Below, one piece after another: positions 60,990 to 64,000 of a DNA stretch of 64,000 nt. A program made the translations under genes and the position numbers. The DNA comes from Persicaria tinctoria. Its lineage: Eukaryota > Streptophyta > Magnoliopsida > Caryophyllales > Polygonaceae. Every line of letters begins with the position of its first letter. Within the stretch, counting starts at the first letter, position 1. The stretch spans positions 88,246,627-88,310,626 of the forward strand of contig JBANSL010000004.1 of NCBI GenBank assembly GCA_037127255.1, in the 5' to 3' direction. Below the pieces are notes generated by a model, which saw only the letters and a list, made by a program, of their open reading frames with translations, was not told the origin of the DNA and searched no databases.

Positions 60990-62271
60990 GAAGACCAGAG
61001 TTTTGGACTATAATCAACTTTCCAGATGAGATAGGGATACCCAGGTAAGTGAAAGGGAAACTTCCTGGGCTAAAACCTGTTCTGGAGAAGAAGTACTCCT
61101 TGTCAGCTTCTTGGATACCTACTGAGTAGAGAGATGACTTTGCAGGATTGACCTCTAGTCCTGATCAGGACTTGAAGTATTCTAATGATTCCATTAAGAT
61201 GTCTACGGAGCCTCTATCCCCTCTTGAAAGGAGATTAAGATCATCTGCATATGCTAATGAGTAATCTGCAATAGGTCACACTTTGGATGAAATTTTAAGA
61301 TCTTAAATAGGTAGTCAGAGCATAGAACAAAAATGAATGGGGAGATAGGATCACCTTGCCTTAGCCCTCCTTTGCCATGAAAATAACCCTGCAAGTGACC
61401 AATAATATCCAAAGAGAAAAATGATGTGCAGATGCATTGTAGAGTCCAACTAATGAAAATAGGAGGGAAGTGGAGATGGACAAGCATTTCTTCAATAAAT
61501 TTACAGGAGAGTAAATCATAAGCCTTTCTTAGATCAATTTTTAGGAGACATTCTGGGCTTATCTTTTTTTATAGTACCTTCTGATCAGCTCCTGTAATAG
61601 CATAATTTTCTCACCCATCAACCTTACTTCTATGAACCCAGATTGTACAAGAGAGACAAGAGTCATCAGTTCAGGTTTTATTCTTTCGGCTATTATCTTA
61701 GAGATGATTTTATATGTGACGTTACAGCAAGATATAGGCATGTAGTCTCCCACAGTGCTAGCATTTGTTGTTTTTGCAATAAGTGAGATGCTAGTGTGAT
61801 TTATATGTTTCAACAGTTGGCCAGAATCAAAAAATTCTTTAACAGCTCTACAGATCTGATCTCCTGTGGTCTGCCATGTTGCTTTGAAGAACTCGGAAGT
61901 GTATCCATCAGGGCCCCGAAGATTTATAATCTCCTATGGACCATAAAGTTGCCTTGATACCTTCATTTGTCACTTCCTTAATGAGAAATTGATGTTTGTC
62001 TTGGTGTAAGATTGCACCCCCTTCTCTGATAATTCTCTGGTCAACTGAAGTTGTATCTATACTGGTTCCTAAGAGGCCTTTATAAAAGGATTCAAATTGT
62101 TGAGCCACCTTTTCTAGGGAGGAAGTTTCTGAGCCATCACTCTTTCTAATGTAGCTTATATTATTCCTCTTCATATTTTTCCTCATAAGCCCGTGAAAGT
62201 AAGATATACTATCTCCTTCAAAGGCATGTTTAGCCTTGGCTAGCTGAGAGTTGAATTTTAAGTTCAACTCA
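60990..62271 (-). pseudogene. L1 LINE relic C (reverse transcriptase), minus strand
   Basis: Minus-strand frames at 62300-61908, 61813-61559 and 61487-61254 encode consecutive RT pieces: KFNSQLAKAKHAFEGD, LWSIGDYKSSGP, GDYMPISCCNVTYKIISKII, RLMGEKIMLLQELI, GGLRQGDPISPFIFVL, and then the intact catalytic motif SLAYADDLNLLSRG (about 61215-61260), ending at YLGIPISSGKL. The three frames are separated by frameshifts. It starts and stops at the same protein positions as relic D and faces it. Confidence 0.85.
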
Positions 62272-63550
62272 CAACTTGCTAAGGCAAGCCACACTTTCAA
62301 AGGAGATAAGTGTAACGCCTATTTCCATGGATTTATGAGAAAGAATATGAAAAGAAACCATATCAGTTCTATCCTTAAAGAAAATGGCACAGAAACAAAC
62401 TCTTTAGATGCTGTGGGACTGCAATTTGAACACTTCTATAAGGATCTACTAGGCACCTGGAAAGACACTACTACTGCTGATGCAAGGATTATTAGAGATG
62501 GAGGGGCCATCCTTAAAGCTGAAAGACACCAGGCGTTGACTCAGCCTGTTAGAGAAGATGAAATCAAATCTGCTTTGTGGTCCATTGGAGATGACAAGTC
62601 CCCGGGTCTAGATGGTTACACTTCAAAAATTTTCAAAGAAAGCTGGGGTACAACAGGGAGACGACTTTGTGATGCTGTCCTTGAATTTTTTGAAACTGGC
62701 AAGCTCTTCAAACAAATCAACCACACTAGCGTAGCTCTGATTGCTAAGACACAGAATGCCAATAGAGTGGGAGATTTCAGACCAATATCATGCTGCAATG
62801 TAACCTACAAAATCATCTCAAAGGTACTGGCTTCTAGACTCGATCCAGAACTAAAAGATCTCAGCTCCTTTGCACAAGTTGGATTTATAGAAGGAAGGCT
62901 CATGGGAGAAAATGTAATGCTACTCCAAGAACTCATCATGAAATATACAAGAAAGAGGATAAGTCCGAGGTGCCTTCTAAACCTTAATCTTAGAAAAGCA
63001 TATAATACCCTCTCATGGAAATTCATCAAGGAAAATGCTCACTCATCTAAACCTTCCTGCACTGTTTATTAATTGGCTTTTTGAATGTATTTGCACTTCA
63101 TCTTTTTCTTTAAATATAACTGGTAACAGGGCTTCTTCCTTGGAAAAAGAGGTTTACTGCAAGAAGATCCAATCTCCCCATTGATATTTGTTTTATGTTC
63201 TTACTATCTCTCTAGGATTCTGAAATGCTGGACTAGGCTCCTACATCCCTTAAATTTCATCCTAAATGTGGGCTTCTACAGATTACGTACACATCTAGCC
63301 TATGTACATGATTTGATTATGCTTTCAAGAGGAGACAAGGCTTCCGCGAAAATTCTCTAAAGACTCCTTGGATCTTTTCAAAGCTGCCTTTGGTCTTGAA
63401 GTTAGCTCTACAAAATCGTCCTACTACTTGGCTGGCGTTCTTGAAGATGACAGAAACTACTACCTCCTCTCCGGAACAGGTTTCAGGCAAGGAATCCTAC
63501 CTTTCAAGTACTTAGGTTTTCATATTTCCTCTGCAAAACTGACAGTAGTT
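62251..63550 (+). pseudogene. L1 LINE relic D (reverse transcriptase), plus strand
   Basis: Open from 62251 to 63072 (273 codons): KFNSQLAKASHTFKGDKCNA, LWSIGDDKSPGLDGYTSKIF, GDFRPISCCNVTYKIISKVL and LMGENVMLLQELIMKYTRKR. Then frameshifts. The catalytic motif region reads AYVHDLIMLSRGD, so YADD is lost (A to V, first D to H). It ends at YLGFHISSAKL, fused to sequence resembling the duplicated minus-strand locus. The left end overlaps relic C in the near-palindrome around 62251-62271. Confidence 0.85.
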
Positions 63551-64000
63551 CCTACTTCTGACCAAAATAAGCTACATCATCAGCTTCATGATAATGTATT
63601 CAAACTTGTCCATCAAGTTCATACTTCTGCTCCATTATATTGATCTTGCATAAAGATTTTGAATAACTGAAAGGGGCTTAACTTTATTGCATTAAGATCT
63701 TGAATTGAGTTCTTCAGGCTACTACTGCTCCCTTGATCTTGCATTAAGAAACGAGGGTTAACTTTCTCAGGCATCATGGCTGAAGAAAGAAACCTTACAT
63801 GAATGAAAGGAAGTTCAGCAATGCAAAGGGGAAAAAGGCTTAGGAAAAACCTACAACATTGACTATTCTTCAAATAAACAAAACAAGTGAATAAAATAAA
63901 TGAACAGGAAGAAAAGGATAAAATATGCGTGAGCACAACAAACTGAGAAAGCATAATGTAAATGCATATTTCCTATCTGTGGTCATAAGATCTTGAATAC
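63551..64000. repeat. Further copies of the duplicated locus
   Basis: TTCAAACTTGTCCATCAAGTTCATACTTCTGC and CTTGATCTTGCATTAAGAA phrases match the 60420-60530 region, showing that the LINE pair sits within the duplicated locus and that the locus continues past the window. Confidence 0.55.

Noticed and set aside
62616..63029. Minus-strand frames over relic D
   Set aside because: Antisense to the recognisable reverse transcriptase.

Overview
The window is nuclear DNA of a eudicot plant. The evidence is spliced genes with GT/AG introns and plant-only families (SMO1-type sterol oxidase, GIL1/IRKI-type DUF641 protein, DUF1442 protein), an AT-rich background, Stowaway-like MITEs, plant L1 and RTE LINEs, and a nuclear tRNA-Lys(CUU). 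An asterid-like genome is my guess from the style of the repeats; the species cannot be fixed from this sequence.

Genes occupy 3.7-32.2 kb. In order they are: methylsterol monooxygenase 1 (+, 5 exons, 304 aa), tRNA-Lys (+), an IRKI/GIL1-like protein (-, 2 exons, 455 aa), a myeloid-leukemia-factor-like protein (+, 6 coding exons, 360 aa, probable 5'UTR intron), an ArfB/ICT1-like organellar ribosome-rescue factor (+, 7 exons, 227 aa) and a DUF1442 protein (-, 2 exons, 231 aa). They are independent housekeeping or regulatory genes and do not form a pathway. Exons were assembled by hand from reading frame, splice dinucleotides and family resemblance.

The spaces between genes, and nearly everything beyond 32.2 kb, are transposon-derived. 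There are short TIR elements (an 'AGCTCG-rich' family with 9-10 bp target duplications, Stowaway-like MITEs, two long-TIR Mutator-like elements), a tRNA-derived SINE, L1 fragments, an RTE fragment ending in (GTT)n, and two families of short LINE-like retroelements. Four insertions have clear 15-16 bp target-site duplications, two of them perfect.

From about 44.5 kb to the end the sequence is unusual. Four fragments of one L1 family (two of them head-to-head at 62.25 kb) lie among tandemly duplicated blocks. These blocks contain exon-like pieces on the minus strand, with splice signals, from a gene I cannot identify, and a degenerate 22-bp 'GGGAC' minisatellite with a three-phrase higher-order period. 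I read this as a decayed, repeatedly duplicated locus invaded by LINEs. It is the part most deserving a second look.
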